A stretch of 64,000 bases of DNA from Elysia crispata (Eukaryota > Mollusca > Gastropoda > Plakobranchidae): positions 112,501 through 176,500 of the forward strand of contig JAWDGP010007325.1 in NCBI GenBank assembly GCA_033675545.1, read 5' to 3'. This document shows positions 11,271 to 23,073 of this stretch, one piece after another. The position numbers and the translations under genes are program-made. Under the pieces are notes generated by a model. It had not been told where the DNA came from, searched no databases, and saw only the letters and a program-made list of their open reading frames with translations. The number at the start of each line of letters is the position of its first letter. Position 1 is the stretch's first letter.

Positions 11271-11585
11271 GAGAGAGATGGAGAGAGATATGGAGAGAGA
11301 GGATGGGAAAGAGAGGGGAAGAGAGGGAGAGAGAGAGATCGGAAGAGAGGGCAAAGAGAGAGGGACAGAGAGTGAGGGAGAGAGAGGAAGATAGAGGGAG
11401 GGAGAGAGAGAGGAGGAGAGAGGTCGGAAGAGAGGGCAGAGAGAGAGGGAGAGAGAAGGAGAGAGAGGGAGGGAGAGAGAGAGGGAGAGAGAGAAGGAGG
11501 GAGAGAGAAAGGGAGGGGAGAGAGAGGGGGAGAGAGATGCAGTGAAGAGAGAGAGAGGGGGGACAGAGGGGGAGAGAGAGGAAGG

Positions 11586-11657
<72 letters not shown>
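10226..11657. repeat. GA-rich satellite with composite units
   Basis: 1.4 kb of GA-based repeat. Markers GGAAGGGAAAGAGAG, GGGTAGGTGGGAG and GAGAGATGG recur. Spacing of the first marker varies (56, 70, 82, 106, 134 bp and so on), mostly by changes in GA linker length. A G-run sits at 10276-10290. Minus-strand Ser/Leu frames of up to 524 codons are translations of the repeat. Confidence 0.95.
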
Positions 11658-11659
<2 letters not shown>

Positions 11660-11677
11660 AAATTCTTGTGTAGGGTT

Positions 11678-11846
11678 ATGACGCGTCTTGTGTGGCAAAG
11701 ACAAACACCATCGTTTGGTTTTCTGTTCAAGAAGTTTTTAAGACGTGGCCGTGCAAACCTTATACTGGTAATAATTATTTTATTAATTCTAGTCTCTATA
11801 CCCTTGAAAAATAATTATACTGATACCAAGCAAATCGTTCCAGCAA
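11678..11846 (+). CDS. Candidate exon 1: short basic tail plus membrane anchor
   Basis: An ATG at 11678 opens 56 codons: a basic N-terminal segment (residues 1-25, ending KKFLRRGR), a hydrophobic helix NLILVIIILLILVS (about residues 27-40), then a polar segment with an N-Y-T glycosylation sequon. This layout is typical of type II membrane proteins such as Golgi enzymes. A weak donor (CAGCAA|GTGAAA) at 11847 leaves phase 1, matching the acceptor before 12132; read through, the frame would stop five codons later. The GA satellite ends just upstream. It is not a recognised family member; the splice model is inferred and chance is possible. Confidence 0.3.
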
Positions 11847-12131
11847 GTGAAACACACTAACAGACACACTGGTGATTTTGTTCTCCACAGTCTTGAAAGT
11901 ATACTCCGACTTGCCAAAACATTAAAACAGTATCGATATTGTCATGCTTCCATTAATTTTTATTTCTTAAAGTGAAAAGAAAGGATTTTGCAAAATTGCA
12001 ATTTCTGCAGATGATTATTACAGTATATGTGACAATGGCACGTGATGTAAAACTAGTACACTTCGTTACTGCTCAAATTATCGTTGTTTTAAAAATAATA
12101 AAACTAATATCGATAACTGTATACCTGTCAG

Positions 12132-12247
12132 ACTCTATTAACTCGAGCGGCAGCCCATCAGAGCCGATGCGTGAAGAAATGAGGCATTTAGAAATCAGCA
12201 TCCTCAGAGAGCTGAATCAAAGTCACATTGACCACCAAATGAACTAA
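12132..12247 (+). CDS. Candidate exon 2: polar lumenal-type tail of the 11678 frame
   Basis: An acceptor-like CTGTATACCTGTCAG ends at 12131. The following frame starts in phase 1, joins exon 1 without a stop, and ends at TAA 12245-12247. It would add 38 residues with an amphipathic stretch (MREEMRHLEISILREL) and two more sequons (N-S-S, N-Q-S). Three sequons all placed after the membrane helix would suit a lumenal domain. The combined product is about 94 residues, too short for an enzyme, so it may be a small membrane protein, the start of a longer gene with a missed donor, or not a gene. An AATAAA lies at 12881-12886. Confidence 0.25.
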
Positions 12248-13324
12248 TTAGCTATATTAGCTGTAGCTGATTTTTTCCCGCTCCAGATTCTTTCTCTACC
12301 ATGACGGTATGAAGAATGGCCCAGTCGACCCAGATTATCAAAGAACCGTAACTCTAGAGAGATTCGGCAAGAATTAATGACTACCAGGAGAAACGAGTAT
12401 CATTGAAGATCTTTGCATTTTTACTGCCATAAAGGTAATTACAGGATTCATCTAAATCAGCAGGAGTATCAAATTAACGCATGCGCAGCAGGAGTCTAAC
12501 ATTGATCAATATCCACAAAACAATTTTTATATCTCAGTCTAAAAATAGAACCAGCTTTAACTTATAGGAGTCTTACATTGATCAATATCCACAAAACAAT
12601 TTTTACATCTCAGTCTAAAAATAGATTCAGCTTTAACTTATAGGAGTCTTACATTGATCAATATCCTGCCTCTAAACAATGTTTATTTCTCGCTCTAAAA
12701 ATAGAACCAGCTTTAACTTATAGGATAGCTCAAAAACAATTTTATGTAACTTCATAACTTCTTCAATTTTTTTTTAACTTCAGTGCTAAAATCGATGTAT
12801 AACTTAAGTCCGAAACTAAGATGAGCTTGGGTTTTGAAATATCAAGTTTCCTTCAATCGATGCACGAAAATTGAAAATACAATAAAGATGCTGTTTGAGT
12901 GGCTTGGTAGAACACAGCCACGTCTTCGTGTGCGTCATAAAGACATTTTCGTCTGAGTCGGCCGTATAACAGAGATCAAAACAATTCAAAATTATTGACA
13001 ATCAACACTGTGCAGAAAAGATGGGACGGAAATAACTTGTTTGAAGGTCAAGTTTACACACAAAACTTCTCGTTCTTTTTATACCAATCTATACGCTGCA
13101 ATGAATGTTTAATGCCAAATTTAATCGTTTTGTGTATGGAAACGGCAAATGGAAGCCAAAACTTGAGGGGGGGCATGAATTGTTTGAGTGAAAACCCATG
13201 CAGATTCAGAATTGACTTAGAACAAGTAAAGTAGGTGTTGCTCTGATCTGATCATAGACTTGTAAGGGATAGAGTCGATTGTGTATTGGAGGGAGTTGAT
13301 GTTGACAGCTCGATGTCGAAGAGT
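12248..13324. other. Unique AT-rich stretch with one short repeat
   Basis: Contains the 76 bp repeat listed next and a 79-codon plus frame at 12995-13234. That frame is moderately Cys-rich (for example RCNECLMPN) and ends near a donor-like GTAAAG. I do not recognise it and leave it uncalled. Confidence 0.5.
12491..12726. repeat. 76-80 bp tandem repeat x 3
   Basis: GGAGTCT(A/T)ACATTGATCAAT recurs at 12491, 12567 and 12643, with the unit ending in CCAGCTTTAACTTATAGGA. The third copy is diverged and 4 bp longer. Confidence 0.95.
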
Positions 13325-15646
13325 GTGAATCAAGGAGGTGATGAGGAAGAGTGAATCAAGGAGGTGATGAGGAAGAGTGAATCAAGGAGGTGGTGAGGAA
13401 GAGTGAATCAAGGAGGTGATGAGGAAGAGTGAATCTAGGAGGTGATGAGAAAGAGTGAATCAAGGAGGTGATGAGGAAGAGTGAATCAAGGAGGTGATGA
13501 GGAAGAGTGAATCTAGGAGGTGATGAGGAAGAGTGAATCAAGGAGGTGATGAGGAAGAGTGAATCTAGGAGGTGATGAGAAAGAGTGAATCAAGGAGGTG
13601 ATGAGGAAGAGTGAATCAAGGAGGTGATGAGGAAAAGTGAATCTAGGAGGTGATGAGGAAGAGTGAATCAAGGAGGTGATGAGGAAGAGTGAATCTAGGA
13701 GGTGATGAGAAAGAGTGAATCTAGGAGGTGATGAGGAAGAGTGAATCTAGGAGGTGATGAGGAAGAGTGAATCTAGGAGGTGATGAGAAAGAGTGAATCT
13801 AGGAGGTGATGAGGAAGAGTGAATCTAGGAGGTGATGAGAAAGAGTGAATCAAGGAGGTGATGAGGAAGAGTGAATCAAGGAGGTGATGAGGAAGAGTGA
13901 ATCTAGGAGGTAATAAGAAAGAGTGAATCAAGGAACTGATGAGAAAGAGTGAATCAAGGAGGTGATGAGGAAGAGTGAATCAAGGAACTGATGAGAAAGA
14001 GTGAATCAAGGAGGTGATGAGGAAGAGTGAATCTAGGAGGTGATGAGGAAGAGTGAATCTAGGAGGTGATGAGAAAGAGTGAATCAAGGAGGTGATGAGG
14101 AAGAGTGAATCAAGGAGGTGATGAGGAAGAGTGAATCAAGGAGGTGATGAGGAAGAGTGAATCAAGGAGGTGATGAGGAAGAGTGAATCAAGGAGGTGAT
14201 GAGGAAGAGTGAATCAAGGAGGTGATGAGGAAGAGTGAATCAAGGAGGTGATGAGGAAGAGTGAATAAAGGAACTGATGAGAAAGAGTGAATCAAGGAGG
14301 TGATGAGGAAGAGTGAATCTAGGAGGTGATGAGGAAGAGTGAATCAAGGAGGTGATGAGGAAGAGTGAATCAAGGAACTGATGAGAAAGAGTGAATCAAG
14401 GAGGTGATGAGGAAGAGTGAATCAAGGAGGTGATGAGGAAGAGTGAATCTAGGAGGTGATGAGGAAGAGTGAATCAAGGAGGTGATGAGGAAGAGTGAAT
14501 CAAGGAGGTGATGAGGAAGAGTGAATCAAGGAGGTGATGAGGAAGAGTGAATCAAGGAGGTGATGAGGAAGAGTGAATCAAGGAACTGATGAGAAAGAGT
14601 GAATCAAGGAGGTGATGAGGAAGAGTGAATCAAGGAGGTGATGAGGAAGAGTGAATCAAGGAGGTGATGAGGAAGAGTGAATCAAGGAGGTGATGAGAAA
14701 GAGTGAATCAAGGAGGTGATGAGGAAGAGTGAATCAAGGAGGTGATGAGGAAGAGTGAATCAAGGAGGTGATGAGGAAGAGTGAATCTAGGAGGTGATGA
14801 GGAAGAGTGAATCAAGGAGGTGATGAGGAAGAGTGAATCAAGGAACTGATGAGAAAGAGTGAATCAAGGAGGTGATGAGGAAGAGTGAATCAAGGAGGTG
14901 ATGAGGAAGAGTGAATCAAGGAGGTGATGAGGAAGAGTGAATCAAGGAGGTGATGAGGAAGAGTGAATCAAGGAGGTGATGAGGAAGAGTGAATCAAGGA
15001 GGTGATGAGGAAGAGTGAATCAAGGAACTGATGAGAAAGAGTGAATCAAGGAGGTGATGAGGAAGAGTGATTCTAGGAGGTGATGAGGAAGAGTGAATCT
15101 AGGAGGTGATGAGAAAGAGTGAATCAAGGAGGTGATGAGGAAGAGTGAATCAAGGAGATGATGAGGAAGAGTGAATCAAGGAGGTGATGAGAAAGAGTGA
15201 ATCAAGGAGGTGATGAGGAAGAGTGAATCAAGGAGGTGATGAGGAAGAGTGAATCAAGGAGGTGATGAGGAAGAGTGAATCAAGGAGGTGATGAGAAAGA
15301 GTGAATCAAGGAGGTGATGAGGAAGAGTGAATCAAGGAGGTGATGAGGAAGAGTGAATCAAGGAGGTGGTGAGGAAGAGTGAATCAAGGAGGTGATGAGG
15401 AAGAGTGAATCTAGGAGGTGATGAGGAAGAGTGAATCAAGGAGGTGATGAGGAAGAGTGAATCTAGGAGGTGATGAGAAAGAGTGAATCAAGGAGGTGAT
15501 GAGGAAGAGTGAATCAAGGAGGTGATGAGGAAGAGTGAATCTAGGAGGTAATAAGAAAGAGTGAATCAAGGAACTGATGAAAAAGAGTGAATCAAGGAGG
15601 TAATAAGAAAGAGTGAATCAAGGAACTGATGAGAAAGAGTGAATGA
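13325..15646. repeat. Minisatellite, 26 bp x 89
   Basis: The unit starts GTGAATCAAGGAGGTGATGA. Markers from 13325 to 15639 are exactly 89 x 26 bp apart, so there is no net indel in 2.3 kb. Three variable sites recur: CAAGG/CTAGG, GAGGAAG/GAGAAAG and AGGTGAT/AACTGAT. The AACTGAT variant sits at 13933, 13985, 14271, 14375, 14583, 14843, 15025, 15571 and 15623, all in register. On the minus strand, CTAGG units read as a pyrimidine tract ending CCTCCTAG. Confidence 0.98.
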
Positions 15647-15831
15647 ATGAGGAATAAAACCAGGACTTGGGTTGAAATAGATTTAGATGGAAGAGAAAAC
15701 ACGCAGGAGGCTTAGAGACTGACAGAAAACCTGATGAACTAGAACAGGAGCTTTCTTCATGCACACAAATACAAACAAAAGCAAAATCATAGGAGAAGCT
15801 GGTGATTATGATTAAGATGGTTTCGGCTGTA

Positions 15832-15833
<2 letters not shown>

Positions 15834-15893
<60 letters not shown>

Positions 15894-15910
15894 CGATTAT
15901 GATGATGATA
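15834..15910. repeat. (GAT)n microsatellite
   Basis: About 20 uninterrupted GAT copies, then a degenerate GAT/GAC tail. Poly-Asp and poly-Met translations are artefacts. Confidence 0.95.
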
Positions 15911-16795
15911 ACCAGTACAGTGCTAGTGATCAAGATGGTGGTACCAAAGCTGTTCCCGATGATAATAATAAAGATGAAGATGACGATAATGATAAAAGAT
16001 AACTTTGAATGCGATGACGACAGGACGATGTCTGCGGTAATAAAATCGTTAACACTAATGATGACAAAGCCATTTTTACCAATACTTAAAAAGGCATTGG
16101 ATTTTGTAAAAAATCGAGCGATTACTAAGAAAGGGCAAAAATAATAATATCTACCCTTCAGCCTACACAGTATTGATATTTACTAGAGCCAAAGTAAGGG
16201 ATATCAATATTCGATACCACTGGCTGCGACTATAATTATCACAATATCAGGTCAATACCTCAACGATATCATGGACCGGTTAGTCCCGTTGATTTGCTTG
16301 TTGCGAGGGTCACATTTTATTGCGTCATTACTGAAGGGCACTAACAGAATTTTCAGTGACAACCTTCTAAAAATTGTCTTTTTATTTTTCAAACATCCAA
16401 GATCGGTGCGAGATGGTGCTAGATGATGCGCAGACCTCTTTTCGCACCGACTTCAGAAGAAGCGGTTTCTAGAAGTTGAATTCAGGTTCACTGCCTCGTG
16501 TATCTCCCAAGGTAGATCTAAGTGTTAGTGGAGTTGTGTGCCTTCTCTTGACAGATGCAATTATTTTTGTCTCTGAAAACCAAAAGTTCTAAGATTTCTT
16601 TGATGGGTAAGATTCTGATGTACAAAAACATCATTATCAAGTGTATCTCTCGTGGACTTGAAAATGGGATGATATCTCAGAAAATGTAATTATTTGCCCG
16701 TGGACTACTATTTGCTGTTGAAAAATAGAAAAAAAAATGAGGCAAAAGAACAGAGTGAGGCAGAGAGGTATAAAGTGAGCGTCAGAGGGATAGAG
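15911..16795. other. Unique AT-rich stretch
   Basis: Non-repetitive, with residual GAT-like codons to about 16010. No frame with convincing exon edges. Confidence 0.5.
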
Positions 16796-16825
16796 AGATA
16801 GAGTGAGTGAGAGAGAGAGGGAGAG

Positions 16826-16886
<61 letters not shown>

Positions 16887-16893
16887 GAGATGG
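16796..16893. repeat. (GA)n microsatellite
   Basis: GAGTGAGTGAGA then nearly pure GA. Confidence 0.95.
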
Positions 16894-17436
16894 TAGATAG
16901 AAAGGAATATAATAAAAGAGATTGAAGCCAGAATAACACAAAGCAATCCTACCTAACAATCACAACCTGCAACCCAAAAACTGTTTGAAATACAACATCA
17001 TCTTTCTCGTTTCTCCGCGAGTCCGCAATCTCCACAGATCTATCCGTCTTGAAATATCGCACTGTCAACACCAAACAAACTAACAATCTCCACAGATCTA
17101 TCCGTCTTGAAATATGGCACTGTCAACACCAAACAAACTAACAATAAATTCCTCTGAGGAAATCCGCAAACTGTAAAACACCTACCTATTGCCTTAAGGT
17201 AATCGAATCCGTTATTTGGAAAAAGCACTTTGTTTTTTATCGACTGTCAAACATTCTTCGCTTGCTCTGTTAAATCGTTCTAGAAATTTCTCGGGAGATT
17301 GAGGTGAAATTCGAGACAGAAGAACGTAGACCGTTCAGGAATATGAGAATGATGGAGAGACTGAGTGATTTAGGGGTTTTGGTGGGTAAAAATGTCGGGA
17401 ATTTAGTTAGTGCTCAAAGCTTTTTCAGAGAAAAAC

Positions 17437-17440
<4 letters not shown>
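16894..17440. other. Unique stretch with one 58 bp duplication
   Basis: Non-repetitive except 17026-17142. No supported gene. Confidence 0.5.
17026..17142. repeat. 58 bp tandem duplication
   Basis: CAATCTCCACAGATCTATCC occurs at 17026 and 17084. The two copies differ by one base (ATATCGC versus ATATGGC). Confidence 0.95.

Positions 17441-17500
<60 letters not shown>
17441..17500. repeat. (CT)n microsatellite
   Basis: About 60 bp of pure CT, followed by TCTTCTTCT and GCTGCTGCT. Confidence 0.95.
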
Positions 17501-17504
<4 letters not shown>

Positions 17505-17855
17505 TCTTCTTCTGCTGCTGCTATTGCTGTGGCTGATAGTATTGCCTCCCTCCTCCTCCCCTCCTCCTTTTTGCGGATGTTTTTGAAGTTCTCCTTTTTC
17601 GATTTCTTGATTTTATTCTTTTTCTTTTCAACCTCTTTTCCCTATCATTTTCTCGTTTTTTTCGCCCTGATTTTTAAACATTTTTGTTTATTTTTTGCTT
17701 TTTTGCTCTTTATTTTTTTGGTTGTTGTTAACCAATATGCAATTATCGGTGGGAATTCAATTTGGTTGAGTCCCGATAATCCGGTTGTCGGTTAGATGGA
17801 CTGTCGGTTAGTCTGGTGTGTTTATCTTGGCGTGACTGGAGAAATAAAAAAAAAA
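17501..17855. other. T-rich unique stretch
   Basis: Pyrimidine- and T-rich, with no repeat period and no supported gene. Confidence 0.5.
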
Positions 17856-17859
17856 AACA

Positions 17860-18194
17860 CGATGAAGGGATGGATGGATGGATGGATGGATTAAGGGTGG
17901 AGGGATGTATGAATGGATTGGTTAATTGATATATACTTGGATAGATGGATGAAGGGAGTGATGGATTGATGGATGGATGGGTGGATGGATAGATGGTTGG
18001 AGAGATGGATGGATAGGTGGATGGATAGATGGTTGGAGAGATGGATGGATATGTGGATGGAGGGATGGAGGGATGGATTGATGGATGGATGGGTGGATGG
18101 CATATGGGTGGATGGATGGATAGATTGATGGATAGATGGATGGATAGATGGATGGATAGATGGATGGATAGATGGATGCAGTGATGTACTGAAA
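17860..18194. repeat. GATG/GATA degenerate tetranucleotide region
   Basis: GATGGATG, GATAGATG and GGTTGGAGAGATGGAT modules, with no single long period. It is the likely seed of the 24 bp array that follows. Confidence 0.9.
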
Positions 18195-19202
18195 GGTGGA
18201 TGGAGGGATATATTGATAGGTGGATGGAGGGATATATTGATAGGTGGATGGAGGGATATATTGATAGGTGGATGGAGGGATGTATTGATAGGTGGATGGA
18301 GGGATGTATTGATAGGTGGATGGAGGGATATATTGATAGGTGAATGGAGGGATATATTGATAGGTGGATGGAGGGATGTATTGATAGGTGGATGGAGGGA
18401 TATATTGATAGGTGAATGGAGGGATATATTGATAGGTGGATGGAGGGATGTATTGATAGGTGGATGGAGGGATGTATTGATAGGTGGATGGAGGGATATA
18501 TTGATAGGTGAATGGAGGGATATATTGATAGGTGGATGGAGGGATGTATTGATAGGTGGATGGAGGGATATATTGATAGGTGAATGGAGGGATATATTGA
18601 TAGGTGGATGGAGGGATGTATTGATAGGTGGATGGAGGGATATATTGATAGGTGAATGGAGGGATATATTGATAGGTGAATGGAGGGATATATTGATAGG
18701 TGAATGGAGGGATATATTGATAGGTGAATGGAGGGATATATTGATAGGTGGATGGAGGGATGTATTGATAGGTGAATGGAGGGATATATTGATAGGTGGA
18801 TGGAGGGATATATTGATAGGTGAATGGAGGGATATATTGATAGGTGAATGGAGGGATATATTGATAGGTGAATGGAGGGATATATTGATAGGTGAATGGA
18901 GGGATATATTGATAGGTGGATGGAGGGATATATTGATAGGTGGATGGAGGGATGTATTGATAGGTGGATGGAGGGATATATTGATAGGTGGATGGAGGGA
19001 TATATTGATAGGTGGATGGAGGGATATATTGATAGGTGGATGGAGGGATATATTGATAGGTGGATGGAGGGATATATTGATAGGTGGATGGAGGGATATA
19101 TTGATAGGTGAATGGAGGGATATATTGATAGGTGAATGGAGGGATATATTGATAGGTGGATGGAGGGATGTATTGATAGGTGGATGGAGGGATGTATTGA
19201 TA
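18195..19202. repeat. Minisatellite, 24 bp x 42
   Basis: The unit starts GGTGGATGGAGGGATATATT; the first and last markers (18195, 19203) are exactly 42 units apart. Two variable sites, GGTGG/GGTGA and TATATT/TGTATT, define three unit types. In the first half a fixed trimer of types repeats (72 bp). A 332-codon plus frame and a 577-codon minus Ser/Ile/His frame are both consequences of the period. Confidence 0.98.
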
Positions 19203-19470
19203 GGTGGATGAATACGTGGATGAAGGTATGAATTGATAGATGGATGAATAGATGTATGGAGCGATCTATTGATAGGTGGATGGAGGGATGGGTGGATATG
19301 TGGATGGACAGGTGGATGGATAGGTGGATAGAGGGATGGATGGATAGGTGGATGGATAGATGGATGGATAGATGGATGGAGAGATGGATGAGATAGGTGG
19401 AAGGATAGGTGGATGGATAGGTGGATGGATAGATGGATGAGATAGGTGGAAGGATAGGTGGTGTTATGGT
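19203..19470. repeat. GGAT/GATA degenerate repeat
   Basis: GGTGGATGGATA and GATAGATGGATG modules, including a 60 bp stretch with GATGAGATAGGTGGAAGGAT repeated. Confidence 0.9.
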
Positions 19471-19514
19471 GTTCACATTTAACCTGTTTGAGGAGATTTG
19501 ATTAAGTTGATGGC

Positions 19515-19876
19515 GGGGCAGAGAGAGAGATAGAGATGGAGAGAAAGGGATAGAGAGAGAGAGATAGAGATGGAGAGAGAGGGATAGAGAGAGAGAGAGA
19601 TAGAGATGGAGAGAGAGAGGGATAGAGAGAGAGAGATAGAGATGGAGAGAGAGGGATAGAGAGAGAGAGAGAGGGAAGAGAGAGATAGAGATGCAGAGAG
19701 AGGGAGAGAGAGAGATAGAGATGGAGAGAGAGGGAGAGAGAGAGAGAGAGGGAGATAGAGATGGAGAGAGAGGGAGAGAGAGATAGAGATGGAGAGAGAG
19801 GGATAGAGAGAGAGATGGAGAGAGAGAGGGATAGAGAGAGAGGGATAGAGAGAGAGAGATAGAGATGGAGAGAAAG

Positions 19877-19910
<34 letters not shown>
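19515..19910. repeat. GA/GATA-rich repeat
   Basis: Unit of the type GATAGAGATGGAGAGAGAGG with a (GA)n linker, around ten copies spaced 35-60 bp. Confidence 0.93.
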
Positions 19911-19911
<1 letters not shown>

Positions 19912-20507
19912 TGAGGATGAAAGACTAGATAATTCTTTAAGAGGACAGACGAGGTGTCATTAAGGAGAACGATATGTTTTTCAACTTTCTTTGGTAGAAC
20001 CGCGAAGTGTATGACAACACAGAGACCGATGTCGGGATCGACTCAAAGCTAAGTGTTCATCATTGGAAACATGAAGTGTGACTCGACAGAAGGTATTGGA
20101 TTTTCTGGCTGTCAGAAAGATACAGGCTGTGTGTGGGAGGTTAGCGAAGAGGCAAACACACTGCCGCTCCAACATGAGTAAACAAGGATGGACGGGGAGA
20201 GAACGAGAGAGGCCATAAAAATAGGAAGAAAGAAAGAAAAGTTCTGTCTGAATGAGAGAAGAGAGGTACAGAATAAACAGACGAACAATGTTTTGAAACA
20301 TGATTGTAATCTGTAATCACAAAGTCCAGAGATGAAAGTTGGGAGAAAATCAAAAACATTTACATCTTTAGCAAAGTCTTTTATCCATAGCAATAGACAG
20401 AGAGGAGAGGTTGAATAGAGAGATGGGTCTGGTGTCGGCTAGAGGTTGAAGAGAAGAAACAATAAAAAAAAACAATAATAGTACGGAGTGATAAAGAAGT
20501 GGAAGGA
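19911..20507. other. Unique stretch
   Basis: Non-repetitive. Overlapping short minus frames are hydrophobic and unsupported. Confidence 0.5.
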
Positions 20508-20706
<199 letters not shown>

Positions 20707-22309
20707 GAAATATGAAGATCAAAAAATAATTTCAAAAGAATAACAAACAGGAGCCGATGTGCCAAAATGGCAGATAAGAATTTCAAAACCCACTTTTATT
20801 TCTTCCAGGAGACACACTTGATGGCCAAATCATCAAATTTAATATTTGGCCTGATAGAAAAACCGTTAGGAAATAATCTGTTATCACTGATGCACATTAT
20901 CATAAACTTCTATCGACGACCTAACGTGTATGGCAGATTTTAAAATTTTATGTAGAGCTGCTGTCCAAAACAAAATAATGTGTGAACAGGGGAAAGGTGG
21001 GTGGAAAAAGGATTTTTTTTGGGGGGAAGGGGTTAGAGCGTGGCGAATGTAGCTCTATCTTCTAACTTTTTCTTTTATTATCCAAACCCACTTAACTCTG
21101 TAGGTAAATCAAGTACAGGAACTTCACGCTCTAGAAATAATTACTTCACCTAACACCCAATCCCCCTTTTATCAAATTCCAATTTTAAAATGATTTCAAC
21201 CCAGTCATAACATACCGCCACAAAAGTTTGCAGATTCCTTCCACTGCGAATTGACCTCATAAAGTTCTTGTTGTCACCGTTTTATAAATTAGGGAAAAAA
21301 TGGATTTCTGCCGTTAAAACCTCCCTGGCTCTGATCCTCCCAGGTAAATCTGGCCTGGTGTGATACGGTGTGGGTGTCTGGAATGTTAACGTCTCCAGGC
21401 TTTAAATGCCTGGTGTTAAATGATCATGGAGGAGGTCTCTAGTCTAGGATTTGCTTCATTTGTTGTTTCGTTTCACTGATAAAACCAGGCCTTGAGGTGT
21501 GAAGTTTTAATTGAGTAATAAAAGAAGTTGGAATATTACCACAGGCTTAGCATTGACTATCTGCTACCGACAGGTTGTGCTCTTCACGAGGTAATCTTCT
21601 TCAGGGCCTTAGTTATCTTCTGGCAACATTCGCTGAAAATTATATCACAAGAGGAGATATGAATCTCTGTCCAATTCGGAGCAATAAACACGTGCAGTGC
21701 CAAGTTCTGAACTCTGGGTTCATTCATTCTTTTGAACGGTTACAGCTCTTTTAATACGGAGATATGGAGTGATGGGTTCATCAAAAATATGCTCCGCATG
21801 CAACACTCTTCCATCCTTCAAGATAACCACCAGGTAGATTTATGAAACTCTCAACATTCACAGCAACCACAGCAACAATTTTAACATCGATGTAGTGCTC
21901 GCAAAAATAGCGGAAACGTAGTCAAGCAGGTTTTAAGTGTTGAGTTGGTTTCCGACTGTGATGTTGGTTTCCGACTGTAATGTTGGTTTCCGACTATAAT
22001 GTTGGTTTCCGACTAATGTTTAGTTGAAATCGTTCAACCTGGTTTGTGAAGTGGTAAGTTTTCATCTTCTCAGTTTTATTCTGTCTTAACTTTTCTGAAA
22101 AAAAAAAAATGTCAGTGTATTTGATCGCTATAACACCAAGGTAAAGATCTATGACGTCTCGGCAAATTTCGCTTTATAAGATCGTCATGATTACGCCGCA
22201 ACATTTTTAGAGAAATTCGAAGGAAAAAAATCATCATTCAAAACACGAACTTTCCGTCTGTGGCGAAAAAAATAGTATTGTACACAATAAATACCGACGG
22301 AAACCAGTT
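20707..22309. other. Unique AT-rich stretch
   Basis: 1.6 kb of non-repetitive DNA apart from a 19 bp repeat. A donor-like GTAAGT occurs near 22053 (+). No exon pair could be built. Confidence 0.5.
21944..22017. repeat. 19 bp tandem repeat x 4
   Basis: GTTGGTTTCCGACT at 21944, 21963, 21982 and 22001; the last copy is two bases shorter. Confidence 0.95.
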
Positions 22310-22381
22310 TTAAAAAAAATAATAAAGAGTGAAAAGAAGATCAGATAACTTGGAGCAAGCGCGTTCAGAGAGGGTGAGGGG
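22310..22381 (-). CDS. Candidate terminal exon of a minus-strand gene (exon 4 of 4)
   Basis: A good acceptor on the minus strand, TTCGCTGTGTTCTTTTAG, ends at 22382. The phase-0 frame then runs 23 codons (starting PLTLSERACSKLSDLL) to TAA at 22310-22312. It joins in phase to the candidate exon at 23074-23145. The C-terminus is hydrophobic, which weakens the case. No family is recognised. The intron would contain the 34 bp array. Confidence 0.22.
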   Translation of the reverse strand, partial: PLTLSERACSKLSDLLFTLYYFF

Positions 22382-22444
22382 CTAAAAGAACACAGCGAAT
22401 AGCACGGAGTTTGACTTACAATCATAACAGGTACGCTGGCTTGT

Positions 22445-22988
22445 AAGGACGGTAACTAAGGTAACTTACAATGATAACAAGGAAGGTATCTAAGGTAACT
22501 TACAATGATAACAAGGACGGTATCTAAGATAACTTACAATGATAACAAGGACGGTATCTAAGATAACTTACAATGATAACGAGGAAGGTAACTAAGGTAA
22601 CTTACAATGATAGCAAGAAAGGTAACTAAGGTAACTTACAATGATAACAAGGAAGGTAACTAAGGTAACTTACAATAATAACAAGGAAGGTAACTATGGT
22701 AACTTACAATGATAGCAAGGAAGGTAACTAAGGTAACTTACAATGATAACAAGGAAGGTAACTAAGGTAACTTACAATAATAACAAGGAAGGTAACTAAA
22801 GTAACTTAAATTAATAACAAGGAAGGTAACAAAGGTAACTTACAATAATAACAAGGAGGGGAATTAAGGTAACTTACAATGATAACAAGGAAGGTAACTA
22901 AGGTAACTTACAATAATAACAAGGAAGGTAACTAAGGTAACTTACAATAATAACAAGGAAGGTAACTAAGGTAACTTACAATAAAAAC
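22445..22988. repeat. Minisatellite, 34 bp x 16
   Basis: The unit starts AAGGAAGGTAACTAAGGTAA and ends in CTTACAATGATAAC. Markers at 22445 and 22989 are exactly 16 units apart. Each unit carries GTAAGT on the minus strand and two AAGGTAACT on the plus strand, all resembling 5' splice sites. Confidence 0.97.
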
Positions 22989-23073
22989 AAGGACGATAAT
23001 CCAACTTGGCAGGATCTCCCTAGCTAGTGCTCGGCGCCTGGATCAGGTCAGGACAGAATCAGTGGTCACTCAC

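Noticed and set aside
10156..11730. Minus-strand Ser/Leu frame of 524 codons and its overlapping relatives
   Set aside because: Direct translation of the GA satellite; open in several frames at once, no non-repetitive core.
13325..15646. AAGGAGGTGAT in the 26 bp unit, identical to the complement of the bacterial 16S rRNA 3' end
   Set aside because: An 11-base coincidence in a eukaryotic purine-rich repeat; no rRNA sequence around it. It could only matter as a spurious primer site.
17743..19476. 577-codon minus frame rich in Ser, Ile, His and Pro, and 332-codon plus frame
   Set aside because: Period 24 is divisible by three, so frames stay open without selection; both strands are open and the composition mirrors GGAT/GATA repeats.
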